Shown here: piece after piece, positions 23,820 to 33,192 of the stretch
How positions within the stretch are numbered: position 1 is the first letter of the stretch
Layout of the letters: every line of letters starts with the position of its first letter
Origin: Symbiodinium sp. CCMP2592
Taxonomy: Eukaryota; Sar; Dinophyceae; Suessiales; Symbiodiniaceae
Direction of reading: 5' to 3'
Length of the DNA stretch: 64,000 nucleotides
Assembly (NCBI GenBank): GCA_905221615.1
Contig: CAJNDT010000581.1
Coordinates: 116,433 to 180,432, forward strand
Made by a program: the position numbers and the translations under genes
The notes under the pieces: generated by a model
Database searches by the model: none
What the model was told of the DNA's origin: nothing
What the model saw: the letters and a program-made list of their open reading frames with translations, nothing else

Positions 23820-26054
23820 CGTGACAGCAAAGGCTCAAGGCCAGTGAAATCGCTCGAATCGGACGAAAAGTGGAATGCAAAGCTTGTTCATGGACGCAGT
23901 GCGAACGCGTCGATCTACGGCCAGCACCTGTTTGACAAGTGACTGACAGATTCTAAAGTCCGCTCGCTTCGCGAGGAACCTCTAAGACTCTAAGCCATGA
24001 GTTTTGTTTGCCGCTCTCACGACGCGGCACGAGAGGCCGCCGAGAGGTCTCCTGACTTCGACAGCAGCAGCTTGGCCGCGGCCTTGGCACCACCTTGCAA
24101 GGCCGGCAGGGCGGAGGGCAGAGATGCGCGCAGGAGTCACGCACTCTCAGTTTGTTCTTCGCAGTTTTCTGGGGTGCCGGCTTGACGCGTTCGAAGGTCG
24201 CTCGCCCGTCCTGTGCGGCAAGAGCCCAAGGAAGCTCAAGGATGTTTAAGGGTTCTCCGACATGGGGCGGCGCTTGAGCCTCAAGGCAGCTTCGGAGCGA
24301 CTGGCTCGGAGAGCCCTGCCAGGCACCACTTCGCACTCCGCTGTTGGGCTCGGCTCGTCCGGTCCGGCGCCTGGCGGCCTTGGAGATCTCCTCGGCGTCC
24401 GGCAGTGCTGGGCCCCTCCCGAGAAACCGGGAAGGCACCGGAAGCGCCTGAGGCGAAGAGGTGAGGCGCTAAGACCGAGAAGCACATCCCCAAGATTGCT
24501 CGCAGACTGAGCCCCCTGCCGAGGGCGCCGTCCGGCCAACCCCTCCCGTGACGAAGCGGCGCAGAGACCGGGAGGAGGCCAACACCTACGAGGCGAAAGG
24601 CGCGAGCGCGAGGGAGGGCTCCGCTGCGACTCCGCTGCGCCGCCTCCGTCGGGAGCTCTTCCAGGACCTGGCTGGGCCAAAAAGAAACACAGATGCAGCG
24701 GCCGCCGGACCCGGCCGGACCTTGCTGGCTTCGCTGAAATAAGGCAGAAGCCGATTGTGGCAGTACATCCTCAGAAACTGCGTCGTGAAAGCTACAACAG
24801 CACGCATTAGGAGGAGCTGCATGAGTCTCTTGCCAATGCAGATCTCCCAGCTCGTGGAAGCAGGGTGCAAGCTCCTCGGACACTACGACATACACATACA
24901 CATGGAGGCTCCCCTTGCAAGAAGATTGATGGACCAGCCCTTCTCACACTGAAAAACCGGAGCACCCTTTCAAGCCAAGCCGTTTGAGTTTTCCTCCTCT
25001 AGGGCTTGGAGTTTGACAGCAGGCTACGACAGAGCATTTCGAATGCTCTTATCAGATGACAGCTTCACTAGATTCGTGCGAATCAGTCACTGCTGGCCCT
25101 GAATCTGCGTTGCGTTCTCACTGCCGATGCGTGCTTCCTGTAAGCTCCTGGATTTGTTTTCTGCCGAACGTGAGAATGTAAAAAAACATGCGTCAAGGAC
25201 CAATCCGATTGGACGAAACCCCTGTGTGAAAAGCGGAGGATTCCACTCAACTCTCGGTCACAAAGCCCAAGGCAACCAATCGTAGATCAAGGCAAAGCAG
25301 CAAAGCAAAGCAAGGATGATCAGAGATTAAAACCGTAAGGTTGACGCTCAGGTAGAAGACAGGTCCTACAACCCCCAGGCTGTAAGCGGTCTTTTCCTGG
25401 GACTCGCAAAGCGGTCCTTGAGCAGTCAAGCTGCGTAGTGAAACAAAGTTGGCGTGAATCCTAACCAAGACACAGAAGCACATGTACGCATGTCCGTGAC
25501 AAATCACACCCCCCTCGACGCGAGCTCACGCGTGAGGAGAGCGGAGTTTAGGAGAGTCACGTACACTGTTTGTGCACCGAGCCACACCTCTTCCGGTCAG
25601 CTAAGCTTAAAGCAATAAGAACCATTAGATGTGGGTCGGCCTCTGCATCCGGATCAAACCTATGTTTCACTTCTGTACATACGCAGCCTTTTGTGATCGT
25701 CAGGCGCATAGCGAATTGCCGTGTGATCGTTGGCAATCGGATGTTCCATCGGATCTATGCGGGGGTAACACACTAGACTCAACGCGCTCAGAGTGTAGAC
25801 TCGGCAGCATCGAGTGTCCGTGAAAAGAGACGGACACACGAGGAAAATACCATGGCTAGCCATTGTGCCCCTGTGGGTCTTCTCAGCGCGGCGCAGGCAA
25901 GGAAGGCTGAGGAAGTAGCGGAAAGTGCGTCATAGCCGGGTTTCACCATCAGAATCCGCCTGACCCCGTAGATGCGTGAAGTGTGGGTCAGAAAGACTCA
26001 ACCGGATTCACCTTGCAGTGACACAATACGTCGCCACGTATAGGTCGACGGTCG
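23820..26054. other. no firm gene; GC-rich block, then Element 1 3' flank
   Basis: 24000-24900 is GC-rich with overlapping open frames on both strands (up to 206 aa on the minus strand). No frame shows a family motif, so I do not call a gene. 25230-26054 lies downstream of the last ORF of Element 1 and should hold its 3' UTR and 3' LTR. Without a second LTR copy in the window the LTR cannot be delimited. Confidence 0.4.
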
Positions 26055-29000
26055 TTACCTACGACTGGTGGGGCTACGGCGGCTACGGGTACGGTCCTTA
26101 TTTCCTCGTCCAGGACCGCCCCTTCCTTTATTTCCCTTATCGCCCTTTCCTCGGCCTTTTTCCTGCTTTCCTTTTCCCTTCTCGGCTTTCCCTCTTCCTT
26201 TGCCCTTCGTCGGCTGCCTCACGTCATCAGCTTCATCGATGAGGCCTGTCACGTTGGATCCAGCTCGGGACTTGCCTTTGGCCGTTGTCTCTTTGGCCGG
26301 GCCCATCGTTCGAGATCGTGGCTCCGACGAAGCAGTATCGGAGGGAGCTGGCGGAGCAACATCCGTTGCTTCAGCAGCACGCTGTTGCGTGCGTCCCCGT
26401 GCTTCCGCACCTTTGATCACCTGAGCCGGCGCTGGTCGCACAATCGAGGGAGCCCATTTTTCATCGCGCGGCAACTTCGACGGTGGATTGGACGCAGTGC
26501 GAACGCCTGGTGCATGGGGATTAATCCGCTCCTGAGTAGCAGCAGATGTGCTACCGGGCGAGGCTGCTCGTCCCGTCCCCGTATTCTCGGTATGGGGAAC
26601 AGTCACACCAGCCGCCCTCATATTGACATCGTCATCAGGATTCGCGCTCATCGCGATTATGACACCCGCGGCCTTCTTCCTGATGATGGAAAGCGTGTTC
26701 GGTGCATGATACATGCGAATGATCTCCTCAATCGTTGGGTTATCCAGATCCGACTCTGGAACCCGAGTCTTCATTCGCAGCACCGGGGGCAACTGCATCT
26801 GATCGGAGTATGCTGCCCTCCCCGACACCCTTAGCGGTTCTCCATCAGGATGAGCAGCGCTGTAGCCCGTTTGCCGATGTGACTTTCGAGTCGGCAAATT
26901 TGACGGCGGCGGCATGTTACGCGGCGGAGGCGGAAACGTCTCAGGAGCGACGCCTCCGAGGTGTTCTCGTCCAAGGCGTTGTGATGTCGGACCGGGTCGG
27001 ACCGCCCGTTCGAGCTCACTATCATCCTCATCCTCGTCATCTGGAGGAATGGGGACGGCATGAGCCTCGGGAATCGGCGCTTGTCTTTGCTCGGTGACCT
27101 GCACTCTGCGCTGAGGCGTAGTGTCACGCCGTCGTGCCTGTCGAGCTGCAACATCGAACAATCTCGGAGGTTCATCCAGTTCATCGGGTAGAGCCTCGAA
27201 GACATCCTCAGTCCTCTTCATCAGAAGCGGGTCAGTGCTCTTAGCATCGGGGAGCTGATCCTTCACTCCTTCAACAAGATTGAAGAATGTCTTCTCTGTT
27301 TCACGATCATCGTCAAAGCATTCCTTTATCTTGAGGGCGTGATCGCGAACGAACTCCTTGAATTCCTTACGCGTCTCATCCGGCGTTTCGGCTGCATCAA
27401 GGAGTGCCGTATTCCCCTCAGCGACAATCGTGAATCGGGGGTCAGAGTGGTGCGGAATGAGCTTCCGTCCCAAAGGGTCCAACTCACGCCAGTTGATGGC
27501 TTGGATGTCGGACTCATCTTCCCCTTTGCCCTTCCCTTTGGGCTTCTCACTCGCCGCTGCGGCTCCTTCGATCTCCTCTGCTTCATCGTCAGAGATATAG
27601 CCAGGCTCACCTTTCATCGGAATGCCGTAGCATGTGGTAAGGGTAACCTTGGCCAGGAGCGCGGAAAGGCTCTCACTATCGACACGCATGTAACGCTGAT
27701 ACTTTTGCGTAGTATTCGTGATAGTGGCACGGAATTCATCCAACGTTCCAAACTCGGTGGAGAGTCGAATGAGCCGCCTCATCGCCAGATTGGCGTTCTG
27801 CAAGGGCAGATGCGCAAGTCGAATCTTTTCTGCCATCTCTGGGTCGATGGTGTAATCGACCGTCCCACCTGTGTAAAAGGGGGAGAGATATCCTCGCGAC
27901 AGGCAGACTCGGTATGCGCGCTGGCAGTGGATCGACCAGCGTGCATAGTAGCACAGCGGCTTTTCGCGACATGTGGCGAAGACCGCTCCAAAGTGCTTGA
28001 CAAGCGTGGCAGCACATGCGATCGACTGTGAGTTGAAGAAGTCCTCCACGCCACATCGAGCTTCCTTGCCAGTGATACCGGCAACAAGCCTCTCAATGGA
28101 AATGTCTAAGCGAATGGCGCCTTGAATCGTACCGCGCACGCTTTTCTTGAACAGTTCCACTTCCTTCGGCGATGTGTCAGCTGCGGTGCATTTGATCGGC
28201 GGCACTCCGAAGAATGCGGTTTGCCTATGGTCCTCAGCGAGAGACCTAGACACCGGGAAATTCCTCAGCTGCTTGATCGCAGGAAACTCGTGAAGCTGGA
28301 ACTCGGTAAGCTCGTTTCGCTCGATCAGATCGTTGAGCCACTCAGCATGACTTCCGTAATATTCAACCTGGAAGGGGTTCACAGGATCGGCGTAGAACAT
28401 CCCATCAGGATAGTGAATCGGCTTAGTGCAAGAGTGGCACATGTGGAGACCAACCGGGAATGAAGCTCCGCACATGGGGCAGTCGAAGCTAGCGAGTGGC
28501 CACGTTTCTCGTTTGTGGTCTCCTCTCTTAGGGCCAGTGCCAAACTTCGGACCTCCGATGTATTTGAAGGCCGTGTTGAACACTAGAGATCCCGTATCCA
28601 TGAAGTATGCAATCGGCATACATGCGAGAGGGATACTGTCCTTGATCGCATAGTACCCTCTCGGATGGAAAGTAATCGGGTTGATACCCGCCGCAATCAT
28701 GTGCAAATCAATGGCAAAAACAATCATGCGGTTGGATCCCATTCCTTCGGGGAGCATGCATTGTGATGACGCGGTGTTCGAGAGCGTCTCACGTCCCGGG
28801 TTCATTCGGACGTTCATGTACACCTCTTCCCACTCATTGTTCTTCCCAGATCCAGGGGCATACGGGAGCAATGTGAGGAAGAGCTGCCCCTTCGGGGGAT
28901 TGATCTTGCAATCGTTCATGTATCCGAAGAACTCGCGAATCGTTGCGCATCCCCATCCGTACTGAGGATGGTATCGGGCCACATTTCGTCTCCTCTCGCC

Positions 29001-29870
29001 GCTGACATAATGGTCTTGAGCGAGCTGAATGAATGGCCCGTGCTGACACTTGATCAGCAGTCGGAATCGGTTGAAATTATCGGGACCGAAACCATAGGTT
29101 GCTCGGATGCCAACAAATTGAGGACTTCCATCGTTGTCGATCGTCGAATAGAAGAACTCAAACATTCGGTTGTTGTCCGTCCGAGCAATCTCCATGATGC
29201 ACTGGACGGTGAGCTCGCTCGGCTTATCGTCATCATCCAGAACGCTTGTCTGGAGAAGCGTCCGGCCGCTGAATTCGCCAGCGTTGGCCTTCATGTATTC
29301 CCTCTCGCGTTCCATGTACATCGGAATGACACCGAAAGCGATGATGCCACTCTGGTCGAGGTATGAATACAAGGGAACGCCCCTCTCTTGATCCTGGGGG
29401 CGATTCTGTGTTCTGACGGCAGTCGCGGATGGATACTCCTTCGTCTGCGTCAGCACTCGGAACAGCAGCTTACGCACCAAACTGATCATGCCTGCGTCCG
29501 GAATCCTGGCGGCAGGGATGTTTTGTGCGTCATCAATAAGCAATCGGCTGCATGACACAGATGTTCCGCCGACAGATCGGTATTTTGCCTCTTTGGCATT
29601 GTAGGCCCGGACAGCTTCATGAATCTCGCGGCAGTCCTCATAAGATTCCGGTCGGAGGAAAGAATCGTAGTCTCCTTTGACAGGTTTCTTGTGAAGTGCC
29701 ATGTTCAAGTACACTGTCTGATTCGAGGACAGCATGGCGAATCGGCGCCTCGAATACTTGCGCTGTTCGTCGGTCGGTGGGAGACAGGTCGCGGAGACCA
29801 ATCGACCATGGACGGAGTCATCGATGCCCATGTGGAGTTCGATCTGGGACGACGAAATCTGGCAGTGCAA
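26055..29870 (-). CDS. Element 1 ORF4, 1271 aa, zinc-ribbon, basic Gly/Lys tail
   Basis: Function unknown. A C-x2-C..C-x2-C zinc-ribbon (CPMCGASFP..MCHSC) lies near residues 463-482. The region after about residue 850 is acidic and Pro-rich and therefore disordered. The last 50 residues are a repetitive Lys/Gly tail (KGKGRGKAEKGKGK..) that would bind nucleic acid. The ORF begins 53 nt inside the end of the preceding 1124-aa ORF in a different frame. The last ORF of Element 2 has a comparable zinc ribbon and a comparable Gly/Lys/Arg tail, so the two probably play the same role. They are too diverged for me to align elsewhere. Confidence 0.7.
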   Translation of the reverse strand: MHCQISSSQIELHMGIDDSVHGRLVSATCLPPTDEQRKYSRRRFAMLSSNQTVYLNMALHKKPVKGDYDSFLRPESYEDCREIHEAVRAYNAKEAKYRSVGGTSVSCSRLLIDDAQNIPAARIPDAGMISLVRKLLFRVLTQTKEYPSATAVRTQNRPQDQERGVPLYSYLDQSGIIAFGVIPMYMEREREYMKANAGEFSGRTLLQTSVLDDDDKPSELTVQCIMEIARTDNNRMFEFFYSTIDNDGSPQFVGIRATYGFGPDNFNRFRLLIKCQHGPFIQLAQDHYVSGERRRNVARYHPQYGWGCATIREFFGYMNDCKINPPKGQLFLTLLPYAPGSGKNNEWEEVYMNVRMNPGRETLSNTASSQCMLPEGMGSNRMIVFAIDLHMIAAGINPITFHPRGYYAIKDSIPLACMPIAYFMDTGSLVFNTAFKYIGGPKFGTGPKRGDHKRETWPLASFDCPMCGASFPVGLHMCHSCTKPIHYPDGMFYADPVNPFQVEYYGSHAEWLNDLIERNELTEFQLHEFPAIKQLRNFPVSRSLAEDHRQTAFFGVPPIKCTAADTSPKEVELFKKSVRGTIQGAIRLDISIERLVAGITGKEARCGVEDFFNSQSIACAATLVKHFGAVFATCREKPLCYYARWSIHCQRAYRVCLSRGYLSPFYTGGTVDYTIDPEMAEKIRLAHLPLQNANLAMRRLIRLSTEFGTLDEFRATITNTTQKYQRYMRVDSESLSALLAKVTLTTCYGIPMKGEPGYISDDEAEEIEGAAAASEKPKGKGKGEDESDIQAINWRELDPLGRKLIPHHSDPRFTIVAEGNTALLDAAETPDETRKEFKEFVRDHALKIKECFDDDRETEKTFFNLVEGVKDQLPDAKSTDPLLMKRTEDVFEALPDELDEPPRLFDVAARQARRRDTTPQRRVQVTEQRQAPIPEAHAVPIPPDDEDEDDSELERAVRPGPTSQRLGREHLGGVAPETFPPPPRNMPPPSNLPTRKSHRQTGYSAAHPDGEPLRVSGRAAYSDQMQLPPVLRMKTRVPESDLDNPTIEEIIRMYHAPNTLSIIRKKAAGVIIAMSANPDDDVNMRAAGVTVPHTENTGTGRAASPGSTSAATQERINPHAPGVRTASNPPSKLPRDEKWAPSIVRPAPAQVIKGAEARGRTQQRAAEATDVAPPAPSDTASSEPRSRTMGPAKETTAKGKSRAGSNVTGLIDEADDVRQPTKGKGRGKAEKGKGKQEKGRGKGDKGNKGRGGPGRGNKDRTRSRRSPTSRR

Positions 29871-32800
29871 TCGGGACAGACGTCATTTCGTACTGCACGA
29901 TCGGCGCAATGGAGTCAATACCCCTTTCGGGCAACTGATCAGGGCGATGGATCGTTGTCGCCTTGATGCCAGGGCCCTCGATCCGGCAGTTTCTCGGATC
30001 ATTTGCCGCCTGATCGGCTGTGGTGCTGGCCGGGTCAATATCGACATCCGGTCCTCGAGCACCGGAGAGCACGGCTCCCTGAGCAGGCATGACATTCGGA
30101 GAACTGGAACGCACGCCGAGTTCCGGAGGGTTCTCAGCGGTTCGGGCAGCTGGTGGCGGGGCCTTGCCGGGGACCTCGTCATGCAGCTCCTTTCCGCCAC
30201 CCATATCTGAGTCCTCCTCGGGTTTCTGCTCAGGCAGCTGATCGGCCGTGTCATCATCCATCTTGGTATCATCGTCATCCTCCTTTGCACTCTCTTCGGA
30301 CGCCCTCGGAGGTGCTGCCGCTGTAGGCGGAGGAGGAGGAGCCACGTTTGGCGGGGGCGGCGTTGCCGTACGCCCAGATGCGGCACTGGCCTGCTCGGTG
30401 GACAGAAGATCGTTGTCCGCCGCGCCTTCACCCTGACTACTCAGGGCGCCTGAGGCGTCACTGCGACGCGAGGAGGAAGCGGCAATAGATCGGGCATGCC
30501 TCTGGAACTCGCTCGCAATGAAACCTGCAGTGTTTCGCAGCTGTACCGCAACACTGCGATGGAACTGGGACAACCTGTCATCCCCAGTTCGGCCGATAGT
30601 GCCATAGCTCAAGTCATCGGTGAGTCCCATTAGGCTCTGCACCGGGTCTTCTTCCGGCTTGCGGAATTCAGTCACTCGTCGTTGCATGGCGAAGCCCGGT
30701 GGCAGCTTGAGGTCCTCTCTCGTCAACCTCGCCGCTGTGTTATTCACCAGGGCAACCCGCATGGACTGAATGACTTTTCCGGGGGTAGGCGCAATGAGCT
30801 CTGGTTTGAACACCATCTGTTCGAAGGACATCGCACCCATGCCACGGTGTCGGATGGCAATCTGCAACGACTGGTATGTGTTGAGAAGCGATCGAGCCAT
30901 ACCATACGTCGAGGGAATGTGCGGATGGAACACAGGGAGGGTTGACATGCTTGCAACCACTGCATCCAGGTTGGAAATAATCGCACCAACCTTAGCTTCA
31001 AGCTCCCCCCTGTTTCCATACTCCGGGGTCCATCGTGCATCGATGGCAGACACAGTCTCACCAGTGTCTCGGTTGATGAGCACAGGCGTGAATCGGTCGC
31101 TGGCCATCTCCCTGATGAGATTGCTGTTCGATTCGACCCGACGTCTGCCTTGAGCCAGTCGGTTCGTGACAGCGTCAAGCGCATAGTCACCCGGAGGATA
31201 CAAGGCACCCTGGAACACATTGTCATCGCTCATGTTCGGGTCCAAGATCTTGGCTAGCCCATCGGCAATGGATCGAAGATGTTCGGCATTCTCAACACCG
31301 GTGGCGCCCTTTGCCACTTCAGCGATATGCGCTTTCATTGTCGCAGCCTGTTCGCGGCGAGCTTCAGCTTCACTGACTTGGCTTTCGAAGTGCGCATAAC
31401 CTTGTCGATTCTCGGCGGTGGGCCCCGCGGCTTCCTCGCCACCAATTGGCTTTGGCTTCTTCATCGTAGAGAGAGGGATCGACGGCACGGCAGGTGGTCG
31501 TGCAGCGTTCCGATTGGCAGCGACAGTTCGCTCGGCATCCCGAGGAGTAGGCATTTTCCCGAATGCCTCAGTCATTCCTTCGAGAAGCCCATTGAACTCC
31601 TCATTCTTGACTGCGGGCATCGCCGCATCACCATCCCCTTGCTGTTCGTCGTCATCGGAACTGCTGCTAGATTCTTCATCGTTCGTAGCAGCCGGAGCAA
31701 GGCCGGGCGACACTGGCATTGCCTCGCCAGGCACAGGAGTAGCTGGCAACTCAATCGGATCCGGATGACGAACACCCGGTAGATCCGCCAATGTTCCCTG
31801 TTCCTCTTTGATCGGATTCCCGGGAGCTGTCGGACCTACGTCGTCAGGCATATCGTCATCGTCGTCATCATCGAAGCCAAGCCGACTCATATCGACAGTC
31901 TCTGCGGCTTGATGATCGGCGCCGCGATCTGCACCATCGATGAGGTCCTGCACTGTGGAGTGCACAATGGCCTTCACCGTGCCCGTCGACTTCTCTTCCG
32001 GGACTGGGGTGCGTGCCCACATTTTATCGGCAGCGATCTGATACTCCCGGCGTGTCCCGTAAGACGGAAACCGTGCGAGAGCCGCAAGTGTGAACATCGA
32101 GCAGATACGAGTACACAGGACCCCAATCGTTTTGGATTCATGCATGATGTGATATCCCTTCAGGTACGGCAGACCTTCCAGGATAGCGTCAAACGACAGA
32201 GTGAGGAAGTTGGACCTCCTGATCTCGTCCCAGATTGATCTCATCTCCTCTCTGTATTTCTCGAAGAGAGGGCCAGGAAGAGTCGGAAGATGCACCATGC
32301 TCGGTGACACCGGTCCGCAAAGGGACACCGATCCGTAGATCGTATTATACTTCTCGAGAGCATCCCGGGCGGTTGTTTTGGCATATTGAGATCGTGCCAT
32401 GTCGATGTCACCAGTCAGCTTGTTCCAGCCCTGGTCTATCTTCCACAGATCTTCTCCTCTCCAAAGGATGAGGATGTGCACATTCGATGGCGGGATGGAG
32501 GTCTCGCTCTGCATCATCGCGAGCGTGTCGACCATATCCTTGAGCTTGTTGTCCTCACCAAACGCCTGCACGCGCACCTCGGAATCAGGGAACCCAAAGC
32601 TCGTCAGCGCGCTTTTCAGATGGGCGTTCATCTCACCATCGTGCCAGGACTTGGCAGACCTGAAGGACAGCAGGCCATCGTGCATGACAACGAATCTCTG
32701 CGGCTTGCTGGGTACCGCCGGCTTGATCGTTGGCGGAGCACCCCCAAATGCAATCGTGGAGGCCATGGTCGTGACCGTTCTGACTCCATGGATCGAGACG

Positions 32801-33192
32801 GCCACAAGTGCATCGGCCGGGCTCCAAACAGGCGCGCTAATGATATCCGTTGTTCCTTCTTCGCCGTACGGGATACCCTTGACGCTCTTGGCGGGCGTAT
32901 AGCCGAAATTTCCGAGCATAGTATGCCTTTCGGTAGTGTCTGCACCATGCCTCCCATTCTTTGGAGGGTCCTCCGACAATTGTCTCGAGCCTTGCAGGCT
33001 TTGGCAAACCTTGGCTTCCTTCCTCTCCCAGGATGGGTGCTCGAAGCTGGAAGAATGGAGCAAGCTCGAATCGGTAGCTGGAGGACTGAAGTTCGGATAG
33101 CAAGGCATACCTGCCACCGACAGTCGCGTGCTCACTGGTCCCGTGAGAGTCGGGCATCCAGTGATTGCGTCGAAGCACTGCTGAGTGGACAT
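29818..33192 (-). CDS. Element 1 ORF3, 1124 aa, unknown
   Basis: No family firmly recognised. Residues about 165-330 form a globular region with a buried strand NVHILILWRGEDLW, followed by a motif-poor helical part. It is superficially like the block of SGNH hydrolases around their second motif, but no GDS or catalytic DxxH was found. Acidic runs (DDDDDD near 31855-31870) and Pro-rich linkers (near 30320-30360) separate it from a helical C-terminal region. The ORF overlaps the preceding ORF by 61 nt and the next by 53 nt. Confidence 0.65.
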   Translation of the reverse strand: MSTQQCFDAITGCPTLTGPVSTRLSVAGMPCYPNFSPPATDSSLLHSSSFEHPSWERKEAKVCQSLQGSRQLSEDPPKNGRHGADTTERHTMLGNFGYTPAKSVKGIPYGEEGTTDIISAPVWSPADALVAVSIHGVRTVTTMASTIAFGGAPPTIKPAVPSKPQRFVVMHDGLLSFRSAKSWHDGEMNAHLKSALTSFGFPDSEVRVQAFGEDNKLKDMVDTLAMMQSETSIPPSNVHILILWRGEDLWKIDQGWNKLTGDIDMARSQYAKTTARDALEKYNTIYGSVSLCGPVSPSMVHLPTLPGPLFEKYREEMRSIWDEIRRSNFLTLSFDAILEGLPYLKGYHIMHESKTIGVLCTRICSMFTLAALARFPSYGTRREYQIAADKMWARTPVPEEKSTGTVKAIVHSTVQDLIDGADRGADHQAAETVDMSRLGFDDDDDDDMPDDVGPTAPGNPIKEEQGTLADLPGVRHPDPIELPATPVPGEAMPVSPGLAPAATNDEESSSSSDDDEQQGDGDAAMPAVKNEEFNGLLEGMTEAFGKMPTPRDAERTVAANRNAARPPAVPSIPLSTMKKPKPIGGEEAAGPTAENRQGYAHFESQVSEAEARREQAATMKAHIAEVAKGATGVENAEHLRSIADGLAKILDPNMSDDNVFQGALYPPGDYALDAVTNRLAQGRRRVESNSNLIREMASDRFTPVLINRDTGETVSAIDARWTPEYGNRGELEAKVGAIISNLDAVVASMSTLPVFHPHIPSTYGMARSLLNTYQSLQIAIRHRGMGAMSFEQMVFKPELIAPTPGKVIQSMRVALVNNTAARLTREDLKLPPGFAMQRRVTEFRKPEEDPVQSLMGLTDDLSYGTIGRTGDDRLSQFHRSVAVQLRNTAGFIASEFQRHARSIAASSSRRSDASGALSSQGEGAADNDLLSTEQASAASGRTATPPPPNVAPPPPPTAAAPPRASEESAKEDDDDTKMDDDTADQLPEQKPEEDSDMGGGKELHDEVPGKAPPPAARTAENPPELGVRSSSPNVMPAQGAVLSGARGPDVDIDPASTTADQAANDPRNCRIEGPGIKATTIHRPDQLPERGIDSIAPIVQYEMTSVPIALPDFVVPDRTPHGHR

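Noticed and set aside
24281..24901. 206-aa minus-strand ORF in GC-rich DNA
   Set aside because: Overlapping open frames of similar length occur on both strands, and no motif distinguishes one.
27339..28031. 230-aa plus-strand ORF
   Set aside because: Antisense to the 1271-aa Element 1 ORF; composition follows the complementary codons and no motif is present.
29818..33192. SGNH-hydrolase call for the 1124-aa ORF
   Set aside because: Only one strand resembles the fold; the GDS and DxxH catalytic motifs were not found.
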